Positions 51,823-60,388 of a stretch of 64,000 nt of DNA are shown here, one piece after another. How positions within the stretch are numbered: the stretch's first letter is position 1; the number at the start of each line of letters is the position of its first letter. A model generated the notes under the pieces. That model saw nothing but the letters and a program-made list of their open reading frames with translations, did no database searches and was not told the DNA's origin. The DNA is from Candidatus Nitrosopumilus sp. (GTDB lineage: Archaea; Thermoproteota; Nitrososphaeria; Nitrososphaerales; Nitrosopumilaceae): positions 1-64,000 of the forward strand of contig JAOTVS010000001.1 of NCBI GenBank assembly GCA_029863275.1. The letters are read 5' to 3'. The translations under genes were made by a program, and so were the position numbers.

Positions 51823-52230
51823 TTGAGCAAAACAAAAATATCTATTGGAATTATTTCTGGAATAATTTTAGTGATTATGATTGTTTTATTTCTAATTAAT
51901 AATTCAGAATTGGAAGAGAAATTAGTAGTTATGATGGAGCCTGATGTTATAATGCCCACCAAGGTGTCTCGTCCAGGCTGTGAGGAAACCAATTCATGTT
52001 ATATTCCTTCTCTGGTAACGATAAAAATAGGAGACCAAGTAACCTGGTCAAATGAGGATTCAGCATTTCATAGTGTAACCTCTGGTTTTTATGGTGAACC
52101 CAGCAGTTTGTTTGATTCTGGATATTTAGATCCTGGGCAACAATTTAGTTTCACATTCAAGGATGAGGGATTAGTTGATTACTTTTGCACTTTACATCCC
52201 TGGATGAAAGGACAAGTATTAGTTGAATAA
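51823..52230 (+). CDS. Membrane-anchored blue copper protein (plastocyanin-like)
   Basis: A 135-residue cupredoxin for electron transfer on the outer face of the membrane. An N-terminal anchor (IGIISGIILVIMIVLFLI) leads to the copper domain with type 1 ligands His83 (AFHSV), Cys122, His125 and Met128 (FCTLHPWM). Cys53 and Cys59 may form a disulphide. AOA use many such proteins instead of cytochrome c. The start is a TTG at 51823. Confidence 0.93.
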   Translation: MSKTKISIGIISGIILVIMIVLFLINNSELEEKLVVMMEPDVIMPTKVSRPGCEETNSCYIPSLVTIKIGDQVTWSNEDSAFHSVTSGFYGEPSSLFDSGYLDPGQQFSFTFKDEGLVDYFCTLHPWMKGQVLVE

Positions 52231-52717
52231 ACTATTAAAAAGATAAGAATGAAAATCAACCTGGTTATACAAATTTTCCTTTAACGATGAAATTATTTTC
52301 TATGGTTAAAATCTAAAGATAATGAATTATGAAAAAATTAAAGAATCTCAGTATCTTCCCAATGGCGGCCCAAAAAATTTTTAAAGTAAACTAAAATAAT
52401 TTTTTAAATTAGAATTTTCTTAAAAAATTTAAGACAAAAGATGATTATCCATGTAATTTAGAATCAATGTTTTCAACATGTATCTAATTTACAATGTTAT
52501 CTACTGGTAACAAATAATCTAGATTGTTACCACACAATGGTATTAAGGCAAAATCTGGAAATTTATTCGATGACTTTGGATTACACTTTAGGATCGTTAG
52601 TGGGAACTCGACATCTAGTTTTGATTACAGGAATGACTAAACAGGCATTTCCAGGAACATCTTTTGGTATATTTTTTGGTAGTACTAGGTCTGGCAGAAA
52701 TGACGTTAATGTAAATA
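52231..52717. other. Gene-free stretch
   Basis: About 490 bases of AT-rich sequence without a convincing gene. One 67-residue frame (52537-52740) overlaps the glycosyltransferase start and has no recognisable features. No repeats of the 46-49 kb family occur here. Confidence 0.4.
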
Positions 52718-52729
52718 TTGAAAAGAAAA

Positions 52730-54610
52730 ATGACCCGTAAAAAAAAACCTGACAAACCTAATCGTTCTCAGCTGAAAACTAAAAAAATCACTCGAAAAAA
52801 CTCGGTTAAAAGCAATTCCCTTCATCCTCAACTCATTAAGGATGCTGTGAAGGATGTTAGAGATCTCAAAGAGACACCAAACAATCAACCAATTCGCCTC
52901 CATCTAAAAAAAGATAATGAATCTTCCAACAACTTTTTTGATAATCAACCCATCCGACCCCAACTAAAAACAGATGCGATAGGTCGCAAACAAATACAGC
53001 ATACTAAATTAATCAACCCCCAACTCATCAAAGATGCTGTAAAATCAGCTAGGACTCCTACTAAAATACAACAAAGTCAAATACTCCCACCCCAACTCCT
53101 CCAAGAACCAGAAAAAGATGGGAAAACTAGCAGACAGCTGTTTGATAGCCAACCAATAAAACCACGACTGGTACAAGAAAGCAGTCAAAAAATCTTAGAT
53201 TCGCCCTCACAAAAAGCAGAGGTTGCAATAAGTTCTATCGTCTCTGGCCAAAAAATGCAGCTTTGTGGAAGGATACATATTCCAAAAAAGGGATGGCTTC
53301 TTAGAATTACAGCAATTTTGATTTTTAGTGGATTACTTATTACAATGCTATATACTGGAATTAGAACACTTGATTATCTTGTAATAGCAATCAGTATTGT
53401 TTTACTAGATGTTATTGTTACCCTTGCTGTCGGATGGTTTTTTTACAAAAATCCTGCCCAGGGAATTGCTGGAAATGCACTAGTATCTGTAATAATTCCT
53501 GTGTATAATCAAGTAAACATGATTGAAATTGTAATTCACGCAATCGCAAATTCAACGTATAAAAATATTGAAATGATGGCCGTAAATGATGGTAGTACTG
53601 ACGGCTCTGGAGAAATTTTAGACCGTTTGGATAAAAAATATTCTAATCTTCGAGTATTCCATCAAAAAAATAAAGGAAAAACAAGAGCAAACTATTTGGG
53701 AGCTTCGAATGCAAAAGGAGACTTCTTACTATTTATCGACTCTGACAGTGTAGTCGATAAGCATGCAATAACAGAGATGATGAGGGCTTTTAACAAAGAT
53801 TCAAAACTTGGTGCTATAGTAGGTCATATAAAACCCTGGAACATCAAAACAAGTTATCTCGCGAGACTTCAAGATGCTTGGTATGACTATGAATTTAATA
53901 TCTCCAAAACCACTCAAAGTGTTTTAGGGGGTGTTATGGTATGTTGTGGCTGTTTTGGAGGTTACAGACGAGAAGCAATAGAGAAATATCTTCCTTTGAT
54001 GAATGGAATTAAAACTGTTGGAAAAAATTATGATTATAAAAAATACTATAAAAAAAATATTTGGGGCTCTAAATTCCTTAGTAAAATTCCATTAAAAATC
54101 TTAGAGTGGGCTTCACAATTTGATGATGCTGAGGATGCCATTATGACTGCTCATGCTATGGTTGATTGGAGAACAAAATATGTTTCATCTGCAATAATTT
54201 TCAGTGAAGTACCAGATACTTTCAAAGGATTGCTTAAACAACAAATTAGATGGCGAAAAGGAGCAATACGTGCAATGGTCTTTATGATGACCTTTCTTTA
54301 CAGAAAAAACATCCTGCTGGCGTTTAATAATTTTGGAACAGCTGCTTCCTTCATATTAACTCCAATAATTCTTTACACTGCACTCTATCATGCCCCTTTT
54401 GTATTGGGGGCATATTGGATAACTGCCTTTTTCATTGCAGGGTTTTTGGCAGTAGGAGTAGTACATGGTATTGATTACAAATTGAGGGATCCCACATCAG
54501 TAAATTGGAAATTAAGGCCAATAATGGCAATTATTGTTGCATTTGTCTATCCATTTCTTACAGCACCTGCATTATGGACATTTCGAAAAAGTAGTTGGTT
54601 AACAAGGTAA
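52730..54610 (+). CDS. Processive family 2 glycosyltransferase with disordered N-terminus
   Basis: A 626-residue membrane glycosyltransferase. Residues 1-175 are basic and disordered with recurrent PQLIKDAVK-type repeats. Two membrane spans (about 190-245) precede the GT2 catalytic domain: VSVIIPVYNQ, NDGSTDGSGE, FIDSDS, then EDAIMTAHA and the processive motif QQIRWRKGA. More spans follow. It is related to chitin, hyaluronan and cellulose synthases and probably exports a polysaccharide. An in-frame TTG 12 bases earlier (52718) is an alternative start. Confidence 0.88.
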   Translation: MTRKKKPDKPNRSQLKTKKITRKNSVKSNSLHPQLIKDAVKDVRDLKETPNNQPIRLHLKKDNESSNNFFDNQPIRPQLKTDAIGRKQIQHTKLINPQLIKDAVKSARTPTKIQQSQILPPQLLQEPEKDGKTSRQLFDSQPIKPRLVQESSQKILDSPSQKAEVAISSIVSGQKMQLCGRIHIPKKGWLLRITAILIFSGLLITMLYTGIRTLDYLVIAISIVLLDVIVTLAVGWFFYKNPAQGIAGNALVSVIIPVYNQVNMIEIVIHAIANSTYKNIEMMAVNDGSTDGSGEILDRLDKKYSNLRVFHQKNKGKTRANYLGASNAKGDFLLFIDSDSVVDKHAITEMMRAFNKDSKLGAIVGHIKPWNIKTSYLARLQDAWYDYEFNISKTTQSVLGGVMVCCGCFGGYRREAIEKYLPLMNGIKTVGKNYDYKKYYKKNIWGSKFLSKIPLKILEWASQFDDAEDAIMTAHAMVDWRTKYVSSAIIFSEVPDTFKGLLKQQIRWRKGAIRAMVFMMTFLYRKNILLAFNNFGTAASFILTPIILYTALYHAPFVLGAYWITAFFIAGFLAVGVVHGIDYKLRDPTSVNWKLRPIMAIIVAFVYPFLTAPALWTFRKSSWLTR

Positions 54611-54713
54611 ATTATTTTTCGATTTTTAATATTAAATTCAGATTTATTCAATTCATCTGCTCAGAATTTTCTTTATTTTTTATCATTTTGTTTACCCTAT
54701 AATAGAAACCTAA

Positions 54714-54785
54714 AGGTACCCGAGGGAGTCGAACCCCCTTGTATAGGCTTTGCAGGCCCACGCATAACCGTTCTGCCAGAGTACC
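54714..54785 (-). tRNA. tRNA-Cys (GCA anticodon)
   Basis: On the minus strand acceptor GGTACTC pairs with GGGTACC (with one G-U), the anticodon arm is TGGGC-CTGCAAA-GCCTA (GCA, Cys) and the discriminator base is U as expected for Cys. T-arm GGGGG-TTCGACT-CCCTC. No intron. Confidence 0.94.
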
Positions 54786-54824
54786 GTTTTGAAAAACACA
54801 AAATGAATAATTAAACTCTTTAGA

Positions 54825-55046
54825 TTAGAATTTGGTAAATGGTTTTGAAGCAAGTTTTACATCTTCAGCTTTAACTGTTTTTCTTCCAGCGTGAGATGCC
54901 ATGTCTACGGCGCTTTGCGCTATACTGATAGCCAACTCCTCTATAATTCGACGAAGTTCATCGGCTGATTCATCACTAACACGTTCTGCTCCTGCTTTTT
55001 TTAAAATTCTATACATCGCAGAAAGGCCTAACTCTGATGATTTCAT
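54825..55046 (-). CDS. Archaeal histone
   Basis: A 73-residue histone-fold protein that dimerises and wraps DNA. The start MKSSELGLSAMYRILKKAGA and the end GRKTVKAEDVKLASKPF match HMf-type histones, with RI/VSDESADELRRIIEELA as the central helix. The frame runs upstream to 55100, but that part is unrelated to histones, so I use the ATG at 55046. It is a plain archaeal histone without tails. Confidence 0.94.
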   Translation of the reverse strand: MKSSELGLSAMYRILKKAGAERVSDESADELRRIIEELAISIAQSAVDMASHAGRKTVKAEDVKLASKPFTKF

Positions 55047-55140
55047 TGATTTATTTTTGTATAATATGATAAAAGATGATGAGTGAAAAAATATCACCAA
55101 GAAATCGATTTATACAGACTATTTATAAAATTGAAAGATA

Positions 55141-55896
55141 ATGACTTGGTTATTTGATTCTCATATCCACTTATCAGATCCTGAATATCATAAGGATCTA
55201 AATCAAATAATCAGAGGCATGGAAACCATGAAAATAAAAGCCTGTTGTGTTTCGATGGATTATACAAATTCTAAAAGAACTCTGGAAATTGCTCAACAAA
55301 GTAAATTGATTTTACCTTTTATTGGAATTCATCCAGAATGTGCAAATGAGACATTAGACCCAATGATAACTTTAATCCAAGATAAAATAGACATAATTTC
55401 AGGTATCGGCGAGATTGGATTAGATCCAACATATATTCACAATGATGAAGATAAAAAAAATCAAATTTATGTATTTGAATCTCTTTTGTCTCTAGCTGAG
55501 AAACATGACAAACCAATATCTGTCCATTCTCGAAAAAGCCTTGATGACGTATTTGATTTATTGACATCTTATAGAACAAAAAATATTTTACTTCATTGGT
55601 TTGATGGCAATAAAAAACAATTGCAAAAGGCTATGGATCTGGATTGTTTTGTATCCTATGGACCTGTAATGATTTATGCAAATGATAAGCAAGTTCTATT
55701 AGCTAAAACTGATGAGGACAAAATTCTGGTTGAAACAGATGGCCCTGTAAGATTTTCAAGATGTTTTGAGATGAAATCTGCCCAAATTGATTTTATTCCA
55801 AGCGTGATTTTTTGTTCTTCAAAAATTTTGAACAAACAATTTGATGAAATGGCCTTAATTCTAGAGAAAAACTCTAAAAATTTTTTGGGAATATAG
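55141..55896 (+). CDS. TatD-family metal-dependent hydrolase
   Basis: A 251-residue TIM-barrel deoxyribonuclease/hydrolase. Metal ligands are in FDSHIHLSD, GEIGLDPTY, SVHSRKS and the late ETDGP block. TatD enzymes act as 3'-5' nucleases in repair and quality control. It is divergent from the histone gene and 32 bases before rps17e. Confidence 0.9.
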   Translation: MTWLFDSHIHLSDPEYHKDLNQIIRGMETMKIKACCVSMDYTNSKRTLEIAQQSKLILPFIGIHPECANETLDPMITLIQDKIDIISGIGEIGLDPTYIHNDEDKKNQIYVFESLLSLAEKHDKPISVHSRKSLDDVFDLLTSYRTKNILLHWFDGNKKQLQKAMDLDCFVSYGPVMIYANDKQVLLAKTDEDKILVETDGPVRFSRCFEMKSAQIDFIPSVIFCSSKILNKQFDEMALILEKNSKNFLGI

Positions 55897-55927
55897 GTAT
55901 AAAAAACCCTAGTCTGGTATTGCAAGA

Positions 55928-56281
55928 GTGGATAGAATAAAACGCCTTTCATATGAAGTACTAGAAAAACACAAATCAAAATTTGGGGAAAATTTTACCG
56001 ATAATAAAAAATCATTAGATCAGGTAGCCATAGTTCGTTCAAAGGGATTAAAAAATCAAGTTGCAGGTTACATCACTAATTTAATAAAAAAGGAAAATCG
56101 TGAAACTGAATTTAATTTATCAAAAGCAACCGCCTCCAACGATGAAGATAATTTAGTAGAGGATAATACCAAAATTAAAACAGAAATTTCGCCAAATTCG
56201 GAAGAAAACGTTATTGAGGTAGGTGTTGATACTACAGATGTTCAAGAACCAAATGAACCTTCTGAAGAAAAAACAGATTAA
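55928..56281 (+). CDS. rps17e: Small-subunit ribosomal protein eS17 with acidic tail
   Basis: Residues 1-60 are the archaeal/eukaryotic S17e core (DRIKRLSYEVLEKHKSKFG, RSKGLKNQVAGYITNLIKK). Residues 61-117 are an acidic extension rich in Asn, Glu and Asp (EDNLVEDNTKIK, EPNEPSEEKTD). Many archaeal homologues end near residue 65. GTG start at 55928. Confidence 0.92.
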   Translation: MDRIKRLSYEVLEKHKSKFGENFTDNKKSLDQVAIVRSKGLKNQVAGYITNLIKKENRETEFNLSKATASNDEDNLVEDNTKIKTEISPNSEENVIEVGVDTTDVQEPNEPSEEKTD

Positions 56282-56323
56282 ATTTTCCAAAATTTAATTC
56301 TCACCTTTGCGACAATCAAAATT

Positions 56324-57097
56324 ATGATAACAATAAAACTGATAGGTGGTGCAAAAAAGTCTTTTTCAACTGATCAGATTGAATTAGACCTAGACAATAT
56401 AACAATTGAAGATCTTCTTGAAAAACTTTTAGACATAAAACCAAAAAATACTGCCACTCTTGATACAAATAATATTTTGATTGCAGTTAATGGAGCAGAC
56501 TCGTCAGCTATGGATGGAAGAATGACTCGTATTAACAATAATGATGTGATTAGTATTATTCCAATAATTCATGGAGGATCAAATAAAAAAATTATGATTA
56601 CTGTTGGAAAAAAATCAATTCAAATCTTGGAAATAAAAGGAAATGAAAAAATTGATGTTTCTTTTCTTGATGATCTTAGAAAAGAATTCCCAAATATCAA
56701 GTTGCAAGGAATTTCAAGTAATTTTATATTAAATTTAAATCATTTAACAAAAATTCTTACAATATCATTAGTTTCAGACAAAGAAAATATTTTACTTTCA
56801 AATAAAATTGAAACTGATATTTTATTGCGTTTTGCAGCTACAAAACAAATTTCTGATGCAATATATTTTGCAGGAATTAAGCCAAAAAAAAATTTTATCT
56901 TGATTGCAATTGGCAATAAAATAATATTAAATAACCTTCATCAAAAATTAAATCCCTTAACTACTGAAATTTTTTCAAAAGATAATTCATTATTTTTGAA
57001 AAAACATTTTCAAATTACCAAAAGACACTTAGATTCTGTCTACTCCAAAAACCCCTTGGAAGATATTTTAATTGAAAAAGGAGCAGTTTTAATCTGA
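56324..57097 (+). CDS. ThiS/MoaD-like domain fused to KEOPS Cgi121-like domain
   Basis: Residues 1-85 are a beta-grasp ubiquitin-like domain of the ThiS/MoaD type (LEKLLDIKP, ILIAVNGADS, DVISIIPIIHGG) that ends in the Gly-Gly signature at 84-85. Residues 88-257 resemble Cgi121, with ETDILLRFAATKQISDAIYFAGIK as the best-matching block. Cgi121 binds tRNA CCA ends for KEOPS. A Gly-Gly end buried in a fusion cannot be adenylated in the normal way unless it is cleaved. The next genes (THUMP, TsaC) also concern tRNA modification. Confidence 0.75.
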   Translation: MITIKLIGGAKKSFSTDQIELDLDNITIEDLLEKLLDIKPKNTATLDTNNILIAVNGADSSAMDGRMTRINNNDVISIIPIIHGGSNKKIMITVGKKSIQILEIKGNEKIDVSFLDDLRKEFPNIKLQGISSNFILNLNHLTKILTISLVSDKENILLSNKIETDILLRFAATKQISDAIYFAGIKPKKNFILIAIGNKIILNNLHQKLNPLTTEIFSKDNSLFLKKHFQITKRHLDSVYSKNPLEDILIEKGAVLI

Positions 57098-57610
57098 TAA
57101 ACTTCTTTTAGTTTTTTCTACACTCAAAACATCCGATTTTCTAAGAACGGAAATACCAGTCTTTGCTCCCAAAATTTCTATTAGAATAATTTTATCTGGA
57201 TTTTCCAATGATACTTTATTTTCAATTTTATTGGCAATTTTGGTAATTAAATCCTGACTTGACATATTGGAGTTTCTTTTTTCAATTGATATTCGATATG
57301 TATCTCCTTTTGGTATCAAATCTCTTAATTCTGAAATTACTTTTTCAATATCTTCAATTATTGTTTCTGAAATTTTTTGAATAGGGATGATTCGAAGACA
57401 ATATCTGATGCTCCAAGGTTCATCAAGAATTAATTCCTGGATTTTTGCTACTACTACGATTGGGTCTAATTTTGTATTTACTGTTAGAATTCCGGACATG
57501 TTGGTGATTGTTATTTTAGGTTCGGGATCTCCTAAAATCCCCAAGATTTTATTAATTTCTTCTTGTGTTTCTGGTTCCAAATGCCGTGCACAAGTAACTA
57601 TTAAGTTCAA
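57089..57610 (-). CDS. THUMP-domain RNA-binding protein
   Basis: A 173-residue protein with an N-terminal Tan1-like start (LIVTCARHLEPETQEEI) and a THUMP domain (IRYCLRIIPIQKI, TYRISIEKRNSNMSSQDLITKIA). THUMP domains bind the acceptor part of tRNA; Tan1-type proteins help acetylation of cytidine 12. No catalytic domain is attached. Its start overlaps the end of tsaC by four bases, and its end overlaps the convergent fusion gene by nine bases. Confidence 0.85.
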   Translation of the reverse strand: MNLIVTCARHLEPETQEEINKILGILGDPEPKITITNMSGILTVNTKLDPIVVVAKIQELILDEPWSIRYCLRIIPIQKISETIIEDIEKVISELRDLIPKGDTYRISIEKRNSNMSSQDLITKIANKIENKVSLENPDKIILIEILGAKTGISVLRKSDVLSVEKTKRSLSD

Positions 57611-58206
57611 AAAAATTCTATAATCTCCTCTTTTTTTAATGCCCCTATTCTATGGATAATTGGTTTGCCTTGGTCTATTTCTAAAATTGTTGATTCACCA
57701 CTAGTTTTGATATTGCCATCATCTACAAAAATATCATAATCCTTTATGTTTTGGTAACAATCATTTGATTTCGTAAAAGAATTCTCTCCAGAAATATTTG
57801 CACTAGTTCCAACAAGAAATTTAGAATTTTCCAAAATATTCAATAAACATTGATTGTTTGGAACTCTGATGGCTATCTTGTTCTCTAAATTTAAAGATTT
57901 TTTCAATCTTTGATCTTTTAATTTTAATATTAAAGTTAGAGGTCCAGGCCAAAACTTATTGGCAATTTTTTTAGAATCCTTATCAAATTCTACAATTTTT
58001 GATGCCTCATCAAATGAATATGCTAATACAGGAAATGGTTTTGTTTTAGATCTTCCTTTAATTTGATAAATTTTGTCTACGGATTTTTTTTTGTAAGGAT
58101 CACATCCGATACCATAAACTGTATCTGTTGGAAATACTACAATTCCACCATCTTTGATAATTTTGGTTGCTTTTTCTATTCCTTCTTTATCACATTTTAC
58201 TTTCAA
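57607..58206 (-). CDS. Threonylcarbamoyl-AMP synthase (Sua5/YrdC/TsaC)
   Basis: First enzyme of t6A synthesis, which makes threonylcarbamoyl-AMP for KEOPS. The YrdC signature parts are KDGGIVVFPTDTVYGIGCD, KGRSKTKPFPVL, FWPGPLTLILK and VGTSANISGE. It has 199 residues, so it is the short TsaC form without the Sua5 C-terminal domain. It is coupled with the THUMP gene. Confidence 0.93.
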   Translation of the reverse strand: MKVKCDKEGIEKATKIIKDGGIVVFPTDTVYGIGCDPYKKKSVDKIYQIKGRSKTKPFPVLAYSFDEASKIVEFDKDSKKIANKFWPGPLTLILKLKDQRLKKSLNLENKIAIRVPNNQCLLNILENSKFLVGTSANISGENSFTKSNDCYQNIKDYDIFVDDGNIKTSGESTILEIDQGKPIIHRIGALKKEEIIEFF

Positions 58207-58285
58207 TTGATTATACTAATTCCTTTCTTTAATAATTCATTTTGTTTTAAATACATTTTTAATCTTGATAGGACTCTATTCCAAA

Positions 58286-58375
58286 ATGCTTAGTGAAACA
58301 TCAAAATATGAAGATACAGAATTTGAAGATGATTTTGATGATGATTTGGATGATTTTGAAGAGTCAGAAGATTAA
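58286..58375 (+). CDS. 29-residue acidic protein
   Basis: The ORF from ATG 58286 encodes MLSETSKYEDTEFEDDFDDD and LDDFEESED. More than half of the residues are Asp or Glu. It overlaps the convergent winged-helix gene by four bases. It looks like the other acidic mini-protein at 61368. Function unknown. Confidence 0.5.
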   Translation: MLSETSKYEDTEFEDDFDDDLDDFEESED

Positions 58376-58659
58376 ATGGTCAGACCAAAATTAGTTGCAA
58401 AACCGCTAAATGTATTGTATGCATGTAAAAACTCTCTTCCTGACTGACTAATTTTGTATTTATTTGAACCCTCTTCATTTACTTTTTCAAGTAATCCTTG
58501 AGAAACTAAAATTTTTAACATTCTTGAAATTCTTGAATGAGAAACATTTGCTTTTCTTATAAGATAAGTTACAGTTGCACCATCCTCATCTTGAAGATCA
58601 TCACGGGTAGTAGATAGTATATCTCCAATAATTTTCATATGTGTACGGTATTCAGCCAT
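58372..58659 (-). CDS. Winged-helix transcriptional regulator
   Basis: A 95-residue archaeal winged-helix protein (HTH_45-like) with the recognition region ANVSHSRISRMLKILVSQGLL and a C-terminal helix ending SGFATNFGLTI. It is paralogous to the regulator at 42.98 kb, sharing the YRT-M-I-GD start and the overall length. Targets unknown. Confidence 0.82.
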   Translation of the reverse strand: MAEYRTHMKIIGDILSTTRDDLQDEDGATVTYLIRKANVSHSRISRMLKILVSQGLLEKVNEEGSNKYKISQSGREFLHAYNTFSGFATNFGLTI

Positions 58660-58781
58660 TTTTATCTAAATACAATTTTTAGAATATCTATGATAGTGGG
58701 ATGCTATTTTCCAATCGACTAAAAAGATAAAAGAATTTGACAAATTTCAAATCTCTGTTAATTTGAGCCTAATATCCCAAG

Positions 58782-59423
58782 TCAATCAAAGCTCTCATCA
58801 AACTTAATCTTGGTAAGCGGTACCTTGCTTACGGGGATAAACAGAGCAATTAAACCTGCAATTTTGATTACCATTGATACAAAATATAATATTGATTCTG
58901 GAAAAACAAATGAATACCATCCCAAAAATTCCCCTAATGCTAAAAAAGATAATCCAGCTGCAACTGAAATCGCACCTTTGTTTTTATTTTCAAAATATGA
59001 TAAAATTGTTTCAATAGCACCATAGGCAAGCAAAATAAAGGAGACTGATCTAAAAATATGTTCAACGTGTACTGAAGATACTATAAACAATGGAAAAATT
59101 CCGACGGATCTAAAGTATCTAGATTTTGGGAAAAGTGATTTTATACTATGAGAAAATGCAATGAAAAAATATCCTATAGTTTGAATAGCTATTCCTAAAG
59201 TTTGTATCCATCTTTCTAAACTCCCTGCTTTTATTATAAAATCTTCTATCATGTAACCTGCCCATATTACAAAAAACCCAATACTAATAGAAAAAAAAGC
59301 AATAGATAATCTAAACAATGTTGGACTACCTGTATTTCTATATCCAATAATTGAAACAATTCCAATTGCTAATCCTACCAAAAATCCTACCAGATTTAGA
59401 ATATTTTCTAATAAAAATTCCAA
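58782..59423 (-). CDS. Multi-span membrane protein
   Basis: A 213-residue protein with about six to seven membrane spans and a short charged C-terminus. The segments SVHVEHIFRSVSFILLAYGAIETILSYFENKN and LGWYSFVFPESILYF are distinctive. It looks like the membrane sensor part of AOA signal-transduction proteins, but no kinase domain follows. Family not recognised. Confidence 0.68.
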   Translation of the reverse strand: MEFLLENILNLVGFLVGLAIGIVSIIGYRNTGSPTLFRLSIAFFSISIGFFVIWAGYMIEDFIIKAGSLERWIQTLGIAIQTIGYFFIAFSHSIKSLFPKSRYFRSVGIFPLFIVSSVHVEHIFRSVSFILLAYGAIETILSYFENKNKGAISVAAGLSFLALGEFLGWYSFVFPESILYFVSMVIKIAGLIALFIPVSKVPLTKIKFDESFD

Positions 59424-59481
59424 TTGTATTTAGAAATGTCTTAAGCTAATTATTTTAATCTGATGGATGTTTTTCCAGGTT

Positions 59482-59691
59482 TTAATCCCAATCATCTAAA
59501 GATCCTGCTGTTTGACCCTCCGTACTCCCTGTATAATCACCAAGAATATCTGAATATGTGGTTTCATTATGCGCAATGAATTTTACATATTCTCCATAAC
59601 TCATATCCAAATCACAATTTTCGCATTTTACCAATGAGAAATCCATTGCCAGTTCTGCATTTTTCTTGCATTTTGGGCATATTATCTTCAC
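59482..59691 (-). CDS. Small zinc-ribbon protein
   Basis: A 69-residue protein starting KIICPKCKKNAEL with KCENCDLDM 23 residues later, a classic CxxC/CxxC zinc ribbon. The acidic C-terminus ends SLDDWD. Role unknown. Confidence 0.65.
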   Translation of the reverse strand: MKIICPKCKKNAELAMDFSLVKCENCDLDMSYGEYVKFIAHNETTYSDILGDYTGSTEGQTAGSLDDWD

Positions 59692-59829
59692 ATGTAATTT
59701 TGTCTTTCTGATTAATTATTACTTTACATTGTTCTAGTTGACTAACATTTACCGGTCGGATAAATTGAGATTCTAAATTTAGACGTATAATTCAAAAATA
59801 AACTAGAAAAATTGTGGAATTCTATGTGT

Positions 59830-60252
59830 TTACTTTACCACTAAAACAGGAATTTTTGTTTTATGCATTACGTAATTAGAGGTACTTCCAAGGAAAGTTT
59901 CTTTGGCCCCTCCCACTCCTCTTGCTCCAATAACAATCATGTCATAATTTCCTTTTTTAGCAAAATTGACAATCTCAGAGCCCGTATGACCTCCGCCGGT
60001 TTTGTACTTGAATGAAGCTCCTGCTTTTTCAGCACGTTTCATTGCAGGACCAATTGCCTTGACGGCTTTTTTTTGTGCATCATCCTTCATTTTTTGGGTA
60101 TACTTTATCCCTGCCATTAGTGGCAAATGGAAGACATAAAATCCTGTAATTTCGGCATTACTCTCTTTGGCAATTTCAATTGCTCTATCTAATCCACGAA
60201 TTGAATTAGTAGATCCATCTAGCGGAACAAGAATTTTGTTGAATTTCGCCAT
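59830..60252 (-). CDS. Universal stress protein (UspA family)
   Basis: A 140-residue UspA-fold protein. The start KILVPLDGSTNSIRGLDRAIEIA and the ATP-binding block GARGVGGAKETFLGSTSNYV (G-2x-G then G-S/T) predict an ATP-binding member. The frame extends to 60300, but MAKFNKILVPLDGS at 60252 is the family start. AOA carry many UspA copies. Confidence 0.92.
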   Translation of the reverse strand: MAKFNKILVPLDGSTNSIRGLDRAIEIAKESNAEITGFYVFHLPLMAGIKYTQKMKDDAQKKAVKAIGPAMKRAEKAGASFKYKTGGGHTGSEIVNFAKKGNYDMIVIGARGVGGAKETFLGSTSNYVMHKTKIPVLVVK

Positions 60253-60388
60253 AATTGTTCTATTTATTCTTCGAATATATAAAAAGACTATGATTTCCAA
60301 CTTTGAAATACAATATCTATTAAATTGAATTTACATTCATCAATGAAAATTATATATGGTCTTTTAATAGAAATCAAATTCGATTTAG

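Noticed and set aside
52537..52740. 67-residue plus-strand ORF before the glycosyltransferase
   Set aside because: No motif, signal or family; it runs into the glycosyltransferase in another frame and has no clear promoter.
55047..55100. Longer N-terminus for the histone
   Set aside because: The extra Phe/Ser-rich segment is unlike any histone tail, and MKSSELGLSAMYRI at 55046 is the expected start.
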